This document shows positions 9,947 through 19,193 of a stretch of DNA of 64,000 nucleotides, one piece after another. This DNA is from Neisseria sicca. Lineage in GTDB: Bacteria; Pseudomonadota; Gammaproteobacteria; Burkholderiales; Neisseriaceae. The translations under genes and the position numbers were made by a program. Under the pieces are notes generated by a model that had not been told where the DNA came from, ran no database searches, and saw only the letters and a list, made by a program, of their open reading frames with translations. Each line of letters starts with the position of its first letter. Positions within the stretch are counted from its first letter, which is position 1. The DNA lies in assembly GCF_003044565.1 (NCBI RefSeq), contig NZ_POXG01000001.1:744001-808000 (forward strand). Direction: 5' to 3'.

Positions 9947-10053
9947 TATGGTGGATTAACTTTAAACCAGTACGGCGTTGCCTCGTCTTGCCGTACTATC
10001 TGTACTGTCTGCGGCTTCGTCGCCTTGTCCTGATTTAAATTTAATCCACTATA
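9947..10053. mobile_element. Correia element, second short copy
   Basis: A 107-bp copy of the same internally deleted Correia element as at 6058-6164, with ends TATGGTGGATTAACTTTAAA and the inverted CCACTATA. A few substitutions separate the two copies, mostly in the left terminal repeat. It lies between the FKBP gene and purN, so it is positioned to affect purN transcription. Confidence 0.92.
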
Positions 10054-10185
10054 TATTCGCAAAACATGGTTTACCCCGTTTCAGACGACCTCCTATCCCA
10101 TCAAACCCCCAATAAACCCGCGCCATAGCATTCCGATTTTGTTTTGCTATACAATAAAACGTACCAACCTAATACAACCGACCCC

Positions 10186-10812
10186 ATGAAAAACATCGTT
10201 ATCCTTATCTCCGGCCGCGGCAGCAATATGCAGGCCATCGTCAATGCCGCCATTCCCGACGCCCGCATCGCCGCCGTCCTCAGCAACAGCGAAACCGCTG
10301 CCGGTCTGGCTTGGGCAGCCGAGCGCGGCATCGTTACCGACAGCCTCAACCACAAAGACTTCCCCAGCCGCCTTGCTTTCGACCAAGCCATGATGGAGAA
10401 AATCGATGCCTATCAACCTGATTTGGTCGTCCTCGCAGGCTTTATGCGCATCCTCACGCCCGAATTCTGCGCCCATTACCAAAACCGCCTGATCAACATC
10501 CACCCGTCCATCCTCCCCGCCTTCACCGGCCTGCATACCCACGAACGCGCCCTTGAAGCCGGCTGCCGCGTCGCAGGCTGCACCATCCACTTCGTGACCC
10601 CCGAGCTGGACTGCGGTCCGGTTATCTCGCAAGGCATCGTGCCGATACTTGATGGCGACACGCCCGACGACGTTGCCGCCCGCGTCCTTAAAGTCGAACA
10701 CCGCCTATTCCCGCAAGCCGTTGCCGATTTCGTTGCAGGTCGTCTGAAAATCGAAGGCAACCGCGTATTCAATTCAGAACGCAACGCCGAAGGACAAACC
10801 CTGCTCGCGTAA
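10186..10812 (+). CDS. purN: Phosphoribosylglycinamide formyltransferase
   Basis: PurN (208 residues) transfers a formyl group from 10-formyl-tetrahydrofolate to glycinamide ribonucleotide, step three of purine synthesis, in the cytoplasm. Visible motifs are the phosphate loop ISGRGSNMQAIV (about 8), VLAGFMRILTPEF (about 84), the catalytic Asn and His in INIHPSILPAF (about 104), and the Asp in TPELDCGPVISQ (about 140). I chose ATG 10186 because the family begins with KNIVILISGRGSN; the reading from 10144 overlaps a likely -10 (TATACAAT). PurL of the same pathway is at 30590. Confidence 0.95.
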   Translation: MKNIVILISGRGSNMQAIVNAAIPDARIAAVLSNSETAAGLAWAAERGIVTDSLNHKDFPSRLAFDQAMMEKIDAYQPDLVVLAGFMRILTPEFCAHYQNRLINIHPSILPAFTGLHTHERALEAGCRVAGCTIHFVTPELDCGPVISQGIVPILDGDTPDDVAARVLKVEHRLFPQAVADFVAGRLKIEGNRVFNSERNAEGQTLLA

Positions 10813-10849
10813 TCCCCGCCTAAGCAGCAGTACCACATAAGGAAAAACC

Positions 10850-11887
10850 ATGAGCCAAAACCAGTTGACCCTTTTGGATATCATTTCCGAATCCGACTAC
10901 CGTCAACGCCAAAGCAAAGCCATCGATTTATTCAACCAAAGCCTCAAAAACAACCCTGAAACAACGTTGGCATTGTGCAATTTTGTTGTCGGCGACGTAC
11001 TCAGCAACCATTCCTTTTCACCCGGTTTCAAGCTGCACTGCCTAAACTGGCTGATCGACCATCACTTGGACCGCTGTGACGAAAGCTACGAGCAGCATCC
11101 TGAAGACGACGGCTTTCCCGAAGGCTTCTACGATTTAATCGATTGCCAGTGGAAATTCAAATGGATCATTCCCACTCTTGCCCGCGACCTCTTTATCGAC
11201 AAAAAGGAAATCGAGGAAGCGAACGAAACAATGCGCTACCACTATGAAAACATGCGGTTCAGTCTTTCATCATTTTATAAAACCCTGATGCTGCAAAACA
11301 TCCTGACCGGAGACCACACCGCCGCCAAAGAAAATTTCCAAAAATGGCAGCAAACCGCGACAGACGAATTTTCCGACTGTCCCGCGTGCGAACAGACCGA
11401 ACAAGTCAACTTCTACCATTTCATCGGACAGTATCAAAAAGCCATCGACACCGCCCAACCCATCTTAACGGGCGAAATGACCTGCGCCGAAGTGCCGCAT
11501 ATTACCTACCATCCCGCCATCGACAGCATGATACGGCTGGGCAAATATCCCGAAGCAGAGCGTCTTTTGGATGAAGCCATAGATAAAATCAACGCCGAAG
11601 AAGACGAAATTTTCGTCCGTCTTATTCCCCTCTTCTCCCAACTGGCTTACAAACTCGGACAGTCGCAACGCGCCCTCGACTTGATGAACCGGCACGGCGA
11701 CGCCATTATTCAACATGCCCAAAACGACAATATGCTCTATTTGGACTACCTCATCGCACTCTACCCCTTTGACGAAGATGCGGCGAAACATGCCCACGAG
11801 CTTGCCGCCGACTTCGACAAACGCAACGGCAACAGCCATTACCAAAGCCAGATAGAATTTATGTTCGGTTCGGGCAATCTCCAATAA
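10850..11887 (+). CDS. Helical-repeat (TPR-like) protein of unknown function
   Basis: The 345-residue cytoplasmic-looking protein has no signal peptide and is almost wholly helical. Degenerate tetratricopeptide-like pairs are visible: NFYHFIGQYQKAIDTAQPIL (about 184-203), IDSMIRLGKYPEAERLLDEA (about 224-243) and LFSQLAYKLGQSQRALDLMN (about 261-280). A region rich in Cys (CPACEQ, about 177) precedes them. It follows purN by 37 bp with ATAAGGAAAAACC before the start, so it may share the purN transcript. TPR folds bind proteins; a partner cannot be named. The function is unknown to me. Confidence 0.7.
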   Translation: MSQNQLTLLDIISESDYRQRQSKAIDLFNQSLKNNPETTLALCNFVVGDVLSNHSFSPGFKLHCLNWLIDHHLDRCDESYEQHPEDDGFPEGFYDLIDCQWKFKWIIPTLARDLFIDKKEIEEANETMRYHYENMRFSLSSFYKTLMLQNILTGDHTAAKENFQKWQQTATDEFSDCPACEQTEQVNFYHFIGQYQKAIDTAQPILTGEMTCAEVPHITYHPAIDSMIRLGKYPEAERLLDEAIDKINAEEDEIFVRLIPLFSQLAYKLGQSQRALDLMNRHGDAIIQHAQNDNMLYLDYLIALYPFDEDAAKHAHELAADFDKRNGNSHYQSQIEFMFGSGNLQ

Positions 11888-11938
11888 ACCAAGCTCGTCT
11901 GAAACCCTTTCAGACGACCCAAAACAGGAGGAAATATC

Positions 11939-12607
11939 ATGAAAACACCAGCCTTGCTTATCGCCGCCGGTCTCGTCCTGAGCGCCACAAGCGTCTATGC
12001 CGCAGAGCTGCCCAAATCAGCCACCCTGAAATATTCCGGCAGCTACGGCATCCCCGCCACCATGACCTTCACCCGCAGCGGCAACCAATACACCATCGTT
12101 TCCAGAATCAAAGTCCCGATGTACAGCATCCGCTTCGAATCCGGCGGCACCATCAGCGGCAACACCCTCCGTCCCAAATACTATAAAGACGTCCGCGGTG
12201 GCAAACTCTATGCCGAAGCCAAATTCAGCGGCAACAGCATCACATACGGCAAAGCCGGCTCGAGCGAAACCGCTAAATCAAGCGGCACGACACTCGACCT
12301 CTTTACACTGGCTTGGCAGCTTGCCGCCAACGATGCCCACCTGCCGTCCGGTCTGAACATTACCAACGGCAAAAAACTCTACCCCGTCAGCGGCATGACC
12401 AAAGTCGGCAGCGAAAACTACAAAATCGGCGGCGGCACCACCACAGTCAACAAATACCGTGTCAAGCGCGGCGACGACACCGTCACCTATTCGTTCGCCC
12501 CCGCCTTCAACAACATCCCTGCCGAAATCAAATACACCGACGACGGCAAAACTTACGACCTCAAACTCACATCCGTCACCATCGACGGCAAAGCCGTCAA
12601 ACCATAA
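11939..12607 (+). CDS. DUF3108 domain-containing exported protein
   Basis: A 222-residue protein with a clear Sec signal peptide (cleavage likely at VYA-AEL, residue 22). The mature part is a beta-rich DUF3108 domain: LKYSGSYGIPATMTFTRSG, IKVPMYSIRFESGG, then LDLFTLAWQLA and a C-terminal block with VKRGDDTVTYSFAPAFNNIPAEIKY split by strands. It is expected in the periplasm. AGGAGG precedes the start. It follows the TPR-like gene by 51 bp after an internal DUS pair, so cotranscription with purN is possible but not certain. DUF3108 has no defined function. Confidence 0.82.
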   Translation: MKTPALLIAAGLVLSATSVYAAELPKSATLKYSGSYGIPATMTFTRSGNQYTIVSRIKVPMYSIRFESGGTISGNTLRPKYYKDVRGGKLYAEAKFSGNSITYGKAGSSETAKSSGTTLDLFTLAWQLAANDAHLPSGLNITNGKKLYPVSGMTKVGSENYKIGGGTTTVNKYRVKRGDDTVTYSFAPAFNNIPAEIKYTDDGKTYDLKLTSVTIDGKAVKP

Positions 12608-12662
12608 CGGCGACACACCATCCCAAATGACCGACCGTTTCCCAAAGGTCGTCTGAAAACTG

Positions 12663-12718
12663 AACTGCACCTAAAAAGTTGGATATTCCTTCCAACCCGT
12701 TAAGGTGCAGTTTTTTAT
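12663..12718 (+). repeat. Inverted repeat AACTGCACC...GGTGCAGTT, terminator-like
   Basis: AACTGCACCT with inner GTTGGA pairs with TCCAAC and AGGTGCAGTT, followed by TTTTTT. It directly follows a DUS and lies after the DUF3108 gene, so it can act as its terminator. A related copy lies at 16019-16070; the ends resemble terminal repeats of IS3-type elements, suggesting an element remnant. Together with the next hairpin it accounts for the first part of the gap 12608-13047. Confidence 0.65.
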
Positions 12719-12745
12719 TGCCGCACACATGACTTTTCAACCCTC

Positions 12746-12778
12746 ACGCCATAGCGATTCGCCTATGGCGTATTTTTC
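12746..12778 (+). terminator. Second terminator-like hairpin before the alanine symporter
   Basis: ACGCCATAG pairs with CTATGGCGT and is followed by ATTTTTCTC. It comes only 30 bp after the preceding hairpin. Its tail TATTTTTCTCAAAAAG nearly repeats the tail of the hairpin at 7375-7406. The remaining 270 bp to the symporter gene hold AT-rich sequence that should contain its promoter, but I cannot place it. Confidence 0.45.
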
Positions 12779-13047
12779 TCAAAAAGCGACCGCCATTTTT
12801 CAGACAACCTGCGATTTTTTAGTTGAAAGATATGCGTTTACAGACTGGCAGGCTTAAGCTGTATTCACATTATTTTTCAGATTGTAAACAATATGTTCTA
12901 CCTGATTTAGCCGCCGTTTAAGGTATGACATCGAAAATCTTTTCAAAAAGAGAGATATTGTATTCTTGAACATTCTGTGCTGAAATTACATGACACTACA
13001 AAAAATAGTAGTGCGTAAAAAATATAAAACAGACAAAGGAGAAACTC

Positions 13048-14439
13048 ATGCAATGGTTTTTAGACAATCTCAAAGCCTTTTTTGAAACCATCAGCGGCTG
13101 GGTCTGGGGGCCTGTCATGCTGGTGCTGCTGGTCGGCACGGGCATTTTGCTGACCGTCATGCTGAAAGGCTTGCAATTCACCATGTTGGGCTATGCGCTG
13201 AAGCAGGCTTTCGTTCCGTCAAAGAAGCATGAAGACGGCGAAGACCACGAAGGCGATATTTCCCATTTCGCCGCTTTGATGACCGCCCTGTCCGCCACCA
13301 TCGGTACGGGTAATATTGCCGGTGTGGCGACTGCCGTAGTAACTGGCGGTCCGGGCGCGGTATTTTGGATGTGGATGACCGCCATTTTCGGCATGGCAAC
13401 CAAATACGGTGAGGGCGTATTGGCGGTGAAATACCGCGTGACCAACTCCAAAGGCGAAATGTCCGGCGGACCTATGTATTACATCGAAAACGGTTTGGGT
13501 AAAAACTGGAAATGGATGGCGTTGGCGTTCGCTTTATTCGGCACATTCGCTTCGTTCGGCATCGGCAGCTCCGTACAGTCCAACTCGGTCGCTCAAGCGG
13601 TTCAGACGAGCTTTGGTATTAATCCTGTCTATACCGGCATTACGTTGACGGTTCTGACTGCCATCGTCGTTTTGGGCGGAATTAAAGGCATCGCCAAAGC
13701 CGCTTCTTTCATCGTACCCGCTATGGCGGTGTTTTATGTGGTGGGCGGTATTTCCATTATCGTCATCAATTCCGATGCGCTGGTGCCTGCCGTCAAGCTG
13801 ATTTTCTCCGATGCGTTCAGCGCGCAGGCAGTGGCGGGCGGCGCTATCGGCACGGTAATCCGCTACGGCGTGGCGCGCGGCGTGTTCTCCAACGAAGCAG
13901 GCATGGGTTCTGCACCGATTGCCGCCGCAGCCGCCAAAACCGACCATCCCGTCCGTCAAGCCTTGGTTTCCATGACCGGCACGTTTTTGGACACCATCGT
14001 CGTTTGCTCGATTACCGGCATCATTTTGGTGATGGGTCTGCTCGGCGCGGGCGGCGAGTTTGTCAAACCTGAATTGAGCGGCGCGGCACTGACGACTGTG
14101 ACCTTCCAAAAAATGCTGCCCGGCATCGGCGGCTGGATTGTCACCATCGGTCTGATTTTCTTCGCTTACTCAACCATTCTGGGCTGGTGCTACTACGGCG
14201 AGAAATGCGCGGTTTATGTATTCGGCGAGAGGTTTGCCGGTTTGTACCGCGTCGGTTATGTCTCTTCCGTCATGCTGGGTACAGTCTTGAGCCTTGATTT
14301 GGTATGGCTGGCTTCGGATACGTTCAACGGTCTGATGGCGTTGCCCAACCTGATCGCACTCCTTTTGATGATTAAAGTCATCGTCAACGAAACGCGTGAT
14401 TTCAAACAAAAAGTCAGAAACGGAGAGTTGCCGCATTGA
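13048..14439 (+). CDS. Sodium:alanine symporter family protein (AGCS)
   Basis: This 463-residue inner-membrane transporter has about 10-11 hydrophobic helices and the AGCS family blocks: [21 protein letters not shown] (first helix region), [18 protein letters not shown] (about 78-95), [20 protein letters not shown] (about 110) and [18 protein letters not shown] (about 277-294). It takes up alanine, possibly also glycine or D-alanine, with sodium. ACAAAGGAGAAACTC precedes the start. It is followed 80 bp later by dadA, so uptake and oxidation of alanine are linked; a short DUS hairpin sits between them. Confidence 0.93.
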   Translation: MQWFLDNLKAFFETISGWVWGPVMLVLLVGTGILLTVMLKGLQFTMLGYALKQAFVPSKKHEDGEDHEGDISHFAALMTALSATIGTGNIAGVATAVVTGGPGAVFWMWMTAIFGMATKYGEGVLAVKYRVTNSKGEMSGGPMYYIENGLGKNWKWMALAFALFGTFASFGIGSSVQSNSVAQAVQTSFGINPVYTGITLTVLTAIVVLGGIKGIAKAASFIVPAMAVFYVVGGISIIVINSDALVPAVKLIFSDAFSAQAVAGGAIGTVIRYGVARGVFSNEAGMGSAPIAAAAAKTDHPVRQALVSMTGTFLDTIVVCSITGIILVMGLLGAGGEFVKPELSGAALTTVTFQKMLPGIGGWIVTIGLIFFAYSTILGWCYYGEKCAVYVFGERFAGLYRVGYVSSVMLGTVLSLDLVWLASDTFNGLMALPNLIALLLMIKVIVNETRDFKQKVRNGELPH

Positions 14440-14448
14440 TGCCTGCCG

Positions 14449-14480
14449 AGGTCGTCTGAAAATGTGTTTCAGACGACCTC
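14449..14480. terminator. DUS-pair hairpin between the symporter and dadA
   Basis: GAGGTCGTCTGAAA and its reverse complement are separated by only four bases. No U run follows, so it may be a weak or attenuating terminator rather than a full stop, leaving dadA partly cotranscribed. Confidence 0.55.
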
Positions 14481-14518
14481 ATATCTGTATTTTTGAAAAA
14501 AGTCAGAGGAGGAACAAA

Positions 14519-15784
14519 ATGAAAGTGCTTGTTTTAGGTGCCGGTGTTGCCGGTGTATCCTGCGCGTGGTATTTGGCGGAAGCCGGACATGAGGTAACCG
14601 TAATCGACCGTGCCGAAGGCGTGGCAATGGAAACCAGTTTCGCCAATGCCGGACAGCTCTCTTACGGCTATACCACGCCTTGGGCGGCACCCGGTATTCC
14701 GACCAAAGCACTGAAATGGCTGTTTAAAAGCCATCCTCCCCTGTTGTTCCGCCCCGACGGCAGCCTGTATCAAATCGAATGGCTGTGGCAAATGCTGCAA
14801 AACTGCAACGCCTCCCGCTATCAAACCAACAAAGAGCGCATGGTCAGGATTTCCGAATACAGCCGCGAGATGTTCCGCCGTTTTGAAGCGCAAACCGGCA
14901 TGAATTTTGAAGGACGCAAAAAAGGCACTTTGCAGATTTTCCGCCAAGCCGAAGAAGTCGAAGCGGCAGAACAAGACATTAACGTTTTGGAACGATACGG
15001 CGTGCCGTACCGTCGTCTGAAACCTGAAGAATGTGCAGAATTCGAGCCTGCGCTTGCACGCGTTACCGCCAAAATTGCCGGCGGACTGCACCTGCCTGCA
15101 GATGCGACCGGCGACTGCCACCTCTTCACCCAAAACCTGTACCAACTCTGTCTGGAAAAAGGCGTACAGTTCCATTTCAACCAAACCATACGCCGCATCG
15201 AACACAACGGCCAGCGCATCAGCGCAGTCGAAACCGAAAAAGAACGCTTTGAAGCAGATGTCTTCGTCTGCGCGCTCGGCTGCTTCAGTAGAACGGTTTT
15301 GGCGCAGTTGGATCTCAATCTGCCCATTTACCCCGTCAAAGGCTATTCCTTGACCCTGCCCGTCACAAACTCAGACGGCGCGCCGGTTTCTACCGTTTTG
15401 GACGAAAGCTACAAAGTCGCCATCACACGATTCGACAACAGAATCCGCGTCGGCGGCATGGCGGAATTGTCCGGCTACGAAATCAAACTGTCCGAAAAAC
15501 GCCGCGAAACGCTGGCTTTGGTCGTCAACGATTTGTTCCCCGAAGGCGGCGACTTGAATCAGGCATTGTTCTGGAGCGGCCTCAGACCGATGACGCCCGA
15601 CAGCACGCCACTAATCGGCCGCACCCGCTTTGACAACCTGTTCCTGAACACAGGTCACGGCACTTTGGGCTGGACCATGTCGTTAGGCTCGGCAAAATTG
15701 ACCGCCGATATCGTGTGCGGCAAAGACACCGAGATCCGCAGCGACGACTTGAGCCTGTCACGCTATCTGAGACCTTTGCAATAA
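14519..15784 (+). CDS. dadA: D-amino acid dehydrogenase small subunit
   Basis: DadA (421 residues) is an FAD enzyme at the inner membrane face that oxidises D-alanine and other D-amino acids to oxo acids, feeding electrons to quinone. The N-terminal dinucleotide fold reads [21 protein letters not shown] (first 12 residues onward), followed by [14 protein letters not shown] near 42. The C-terminal block [16 protein letters not shown] and [18 protein letters not shown] (about 360-400) is the classical DadA end. The ATG at 14519 follows GAGGAGGAAC; the longer frame back to 14396 overlaps the symporter gene and is not supported. Confidence 0.95.
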   Translation: MKVLVLGAGVAGVSCAWYLAEAGHEVTVIDRAEGVAMETSFANAGQLSYGYTTPWAAPGIPTKALKWLFKSHPPLLFRPDGSLYQIEWLWQMLQNCNASRYQTNKERMVRISEYSREMFRRFEAQTGMNFEGRKKGTLQIFRQAEEVEAAEQDINVLERYGVPYRRLKPEECAEFEPALARVTAKIAGGLHLPADATGDCHLFTQNLYQLCLEKGVQFHFNQTIRRIEHNGQRISAVETEKERFEADVFVCALGCFSRTVLAQLDLNLPIYPVKGYSLTLPVTNSDGAPVSTVLDESYKVAITRFDNRIRVGGMAELSGYEIKLSEKRRETLALVVNDLFPEGGDLNQALFWSGLRPMTPDSTPLIGRTRFDNLFLNTGHGTLGWTMSLGSAKLTADIVCGKDTEIRSDDLSLSRYLRPLQ

Positions 15785-16018
15785 CATGGGTTACTAAAAT
15801 TTTATGCTCAATCTCATTTTCAAAATTCAAAACCTTTCTGATTTTTCCTACTTTTTGCTCAATATTAAGAAGGTTTTAGTCAATTGAAAATTTTTTGGCG
15901 CATTTTTATGCGTCAAATTTCGTTAACAGACTATTTTTGCAAAGGTCTCTATCCGTCTTGAACTTTCAACCGACAAGGTTTGAGCGGCACCACAAACTCA
16001 AAGGTCGTCTGAAAACGT
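15785..16018. other. AT-rich gap after dadA
   Basis: These 234 bases contain no convincing gene. A single DUS (AAGGTCGTCTGAAAAC) ends the stretch directly before the inverted repeat at 16019. Nothing else is recognised. Confidence 0.5.
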
Positions 16019-16070
16019 AAACTGCACCCTAAAGTTGGCTATTTTGCCAAGCTGAGGGTGCAGTTTTTTT
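16019..16070 (+). repeat. Second AACTGCACC...GGTGCAGTT inverted repeat
   Basis: AAACTGCACCCT pairs with AGGGTGCAGTTT, with an inner TTGGC/GCCAA stem, and is followed by TTTTT. It is a diverged copy of the repeat at 12663-12718; each copy follows a DUS, and the two bracket the alanine symporter and dadA. It probably terminates dadA. Confidence 0.65.
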
Positions 16071-16138
16071 ATAGCTCAATATTTTATTAGAGAGGCTTCG
16101 ACGTTAGGCAGATGAACAAATAATGGCTTACTCATAAT

Positions 16139-16627
16139 TTATTCATTAGAAAAAATGATCATTTTCCCTTTTGGATAATCGCCTTGCCAGCCACAAGGAA
16201 GACCGTTGTGCTGATAAACATATAAAATATCTTTCCAAATCTCTGGAACAAAATTGTTGGCATAACAATTTAATAAAATCTCCATATCTCGAAAAAATAT
16301 TTCGTGTATCAGGTTAGTTACATTTTGGTAAGTTAATTTTTCATCAGCACCATGGAAATTTTTATCAAGAGCGCCTAAGCAATTACTATCAATTAATTTA
16401 GAGCCAAATAAATAGTGCCATTCAAACGAATCATCAAATGGTTGCTCAATTATCTCCTCCCAGCTATCCCATTGTTTCCCAATAATCCCAAATATCTCTT
16501 CTGAATCAGTCAGCACTTCAAATTTTTCGGTTTCCCCATTATATGGAGTAGAAAAAAAATCGGGAGACGATAAAAAATCAACAATGGACTTGGCTAGCTT
16601 AAGGGCTTCATTCCAAGTATTCTTCAA
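16139..16627 (-). CDS. Hypothetical AT-rich small protein, possible orphan immunity gene
   Basis: The frame encodes 162 acidic residues with no signal or membrane segment (EEIIEQPFDDSFEWHYLFG, LLNCYANNFVPEIWKDIL, GLPCGWQGDYPKG). I do not recognise the family. Base composition is much more AT-rich than the flanking genes, and small acidic proteins like this are typical of toxin-immunity genes, but no toxin is adjacent. The frame has only a TTG start (16627), with AGAGG nine bases upstream. An ATG a little further upstream starts a different frame (MLEVAGIEEYLE) that runs into it, so a frameshift at the 5' end is possible. Confidence 0.55.
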   Translation of the reverse strand: MKNTWNEALKLAKSIVDFLSSPDFFSTPYNGETEKFEVLTDSEEIFGIIGKQWDSWEEIIEQPFDDSFEWHYLFGSKLIDSNCLGALDKNFHGADEKLTYQNVTNLIHEIFFRDMEILLNCYANNFVPEIWKDILYVYQHNGLPCGWQGDYPKGKMIIFSNE

Positions 16628-16859
16628 TGCCGGCTACCTCTAACATATTCATGACATAACAGTATTTCCATCAATCTTAACACCTATTACGCCATAGAAA
16701 TATAGTTCCTGAACAGAATTTTATAAATATTCAAGATTTAGGAAGCAAGTGATTTTTCAGACGACCTTTCTCACATTTCCGCGAAACCCGACATCCCCAA
16801 AAGCAAACCTAACGGCTGCCTCTGAACACATTTAAGGTTTCGCCAGAAATCCGTCACGT

Positions 16860-19148
16860 TTAAAACTTAAAGTTCACGCCGCCGGTGAAGCTGCGTCCCA
16901 TTTGCGGGGTGTCGGACAGGAAGCTGCTGTGGGCGTAAACGGATTGGTTGAACAGGTTGTCTGCTTTGACGTACCAATTCCACTCGCCGTAGCCGGTGCG
17001 GCGGCGGTAGTTTGCGCCGAGGTTGAGCATATGGTGTCCGGGCGTGCGCGTTTCGTAGCGGGCGAGTTTGTTTTGGGCAAACACGCGGTAGTAGTCGAGA
17101 TGGGCATCGATGTGGTCGGTCAGCGCGGCATTCAGGTGGAAGCCGAGACGTGCGGCAGGCACGCGCGGGGCGTTTTGGTCGGCTTGGGCAATGAGTGGGC
17201 GGTTGCCGTAGGCGTCTTCCCTACCGGGCAGCGACGGAAGGTTTTTCAGACGACCTCTGACGTAGTCGCCGGAAAGTCCGATGCGGTAACGCGGTGTGGG
17301 TTTGAAGAAGATTTCGCCTTCCGCGCCGTAGAAGTCGGCGCCGGATTGGTTGTAGCGCACGAGCTTCATTTCGCTGTCGTCTTCGATGGATTTGGGGCCG
17401 CGTCCGTCGTTTAAGGTTTGGGCGTAGATGTAGTTGCCGAAGCGGTTGCGGTAGAGTGCCAGATTGTATTGCCAGCGGTCGCCTTCGTAGCCCAGCGCGA
17501 GTTCGATGTTGTTGGAACGCTCTTTGTTGAGGTGTTTGTTGCCGACTTCAAAGGTGTTGGTGGCAACGTGTTTGCCGTGTGCGTACAGTTCTTGCGTTGA
17601 CGGCAGGCGTTCCTGATGGGAGGCGGTCAGGCTGAGTTTGTGTTGTGGCGTGAAATACCAGTTGCCGGAAAGCGCGAACGAGCGGGCGGTTTGGCGGTGC
17701 GCGCCGAGGTCGGGCAAGGGTTGGTTGTAGTAGTTTTCCCGATCAATCAGGGCTTTGTCGTACTGGATAGATGCTTTTTGTTTTTCCACGCGCACGCCGC
17801 CTTCAAGCGAGAAGTTGTCCCAATTTGCCTGTTCTACGCCGAAAAAGCTGTAATGATGCACATCGTTGTCGATCAGCATCGGCTGTTGGACAGTTTCGGG
17901 AATGGCGGAAAGCGCGCTGGATTTTTGGGTCAGGTATTGCACGCCCCAACTGCCTTTCAGACGACCTATGGGCAGGTGGCGCAATTCGATGCGGGCATTT
18001 TGCGTTTTGTTTTTAAAGAAGTTTTCCACTGCATCGCCCGCTTTTTCGTCGTGGCGGTAGTCGTTGCGGTTCAAATGCACGCGCAGGGCTTCGAAACCGG
18101 GGAGCGGCTGCTTCCATTCGGCGCGGATTTCGTAGCGTTTGTTGCGCAGGTCTATCCACGGTCTGCCGCTGTGGGTATGCGCGTGTGCATTATCGTCGTC
18201 GTGGAAGCCGCAGCTTAAGCCCGGATTGTCGTAATCGATGTCTTCTTCGGTCAGCAGGTGCGGATAAAGCTGCAAATAGCGTTTGTTAATCAAACTCTTC
18301 TGCCAGATGATGTCGGCGTGGCAATCATCGTATTCGTGGCTGTGGGCAGGCAGGCCGTATTGGTCGCGACGGTCGCTGTACGCCGCGCCGATAAAGCCTT
18401 TTTCGCCTACCCAAGACAGCCCGATGCTGCCAGTTTGCGAATCGGCATGGCTGTCGGGCAGGCGTTTCAGACGACCCTCTTCTTTGCGGTAACGCGGTAC
18501 GGCATAGTCGCCTGATTTGCGGTACAGCCCTTCCGTGTGCAACACGAAGTTTTTGCCCAGTCCGACGTTGATGCCGCCGGACGTGAGTTTTTCCAAATTG
18601 CCGCTGCTCAAACGCAGCCCCAGTTCGCCCGATACGCCGTTTTCAGGCATTTTTTCGGGGATTTTTCCGTCGGCAACATCCACCAAACCCGCCACATTGC
18701 CCGAGCTGTACAACAGCGTTACCGGCCCGCGCAGGATTTCGACTTGTTGCGACAAGGCGGTGTCCACCATCAGGGCATGGTCGGGCGAGAAATCCGCCAT
18801 GTCGCCCGTTTCGCCGTGATGGTTCAACACTTTAATCCGTCTGCCCGTCTGCCCGCGTATCACAGGCGCAGACGCGCCGCCGCCGTATTGCGAAGCATGG
18901 ACGCCCGGCACGCCGTTCAATGCGTCGCCGAGATTGACGGCTTTTTGCCGCAAAGTATCGCCGGCGATGATTTTGTCGGAGGCAGTCGAAGTGTGCAGCA
19001 GCCCCGAAGTGGCGCGCGGATGGCTTTTACCGACGACGTTGACCGTTTCCAAGTCCACCGTCTGCTCGGTTTCATGCGCTTGGGCGAGAATGGGGGAACT
19101 GATTAAAAGAATAGATAAAACAATAGGTTTAAGCGTGGCTTGTGTCAT
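16860..19148 (-). CDS. znuD: Zinc-regulated TonB-dependent outer membrane receptor ZnuD
   Basis: This 762-residue receptor imports zinc (and reportedly haem) across the outer membrane with TonB energy. A signal peptide ends near AQA-HETEQ (residue 24). The plug domain (about 30-160) has VSGLLHTSTASDKI-like and GGGASAPVIRGQTGRRIKVL segments, followed by a 22-strand barrel ending in the outer membrane signature ...GVNFKF. External loops carry zinc-binding candidates: HSHEYDDCHAD and CGFHDDDNAHAHTHSG. From memory it is very close to meningococcal ZnuD. Start chosen at MTQATLKP (19148). A perfect Zur box lies 31 bp upstream. Confidence 0.96.
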   Translation of the reverse strand: MTQATLKPIVLSILLISSPILAQAHETEQTVDLETVNVVGKSHPRATSGLLHTSTASDKIIAGDTLRQKAVNLGDALNGVPGVHASQYGGGASAPVIRGQTGRRIKVLNHHGETGDMADFSPDHALMVDTALSQQVEILRGPVTLLYSSGNVAGLVDVADGKIPEKMPENGVSGELGLRLSSGNLEKLTSGGINVGLGKNFVLHTEGLYRKSGDYAVPRYRKEEGRLKRLPDSHADSQTGSIGLSWVGEKGFIGAAYSDRRDQYGLPAHSHEYDDCHADIIWQKSLINKRYLQLYPHLLTEEDIDYDNPGLSCGFHDDDNAHAHTHSGRPWIDLRNKRYEIRAEWKQPLPGFEALRVHLNRNDYRHDEKAGDAVENFFKNKTQNARIELRHLPIGRLKGSWGVQYLTQKSSALSAIPETVQQPMLIDNDVHHYSFFGVEQANWDNFSLEGGVRVEKQKASIQYDKALIDRENYYNQPLPDLGAHRQTARSFALSGNWYFTPQHKLSLTASHQERLPSTQELYAHGKHVATNTFEVGNKHLNKERSNNIELALGYEGDRWQYNLALYRNRFGNYIYAQTLNDGRGPKSIEDDSEMKLVRYNQSGADFYGAEGEIFFKPTPRYRIGLSGDYVRGRLKNLPSLPGREDAYGNRPLIAQADQNAPRVPAARLGFHLNAALTDHIDAHLDYYRVFAQNKLARYETRTPGHHMLNLGANYRRRTGYGEWNWYVKADNLFNQSVYAHSSFLSDTPQMGRSFTGGVNFKF

Positions 19149-19178
19149 TTTAGGTTTCCCGTCATATTTCAAATAGAT

Positions 19179-19193
19179 TGTTATTATATAACA
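19179..19193. promoter_or_regulatory. Zur box upstream of znuD
   Basis: TGTTATTATATAACA is an exact match to the Neisseria Zur consensus TGTTATDNHATAACA and a perfect palindrome (6-bp arms). Zur with zinc binds it and represses znuD; low zinc lifts repression. The rest of the 303-bp gap 19149-19451 holds two or three DUS. Confidence 0.9.
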
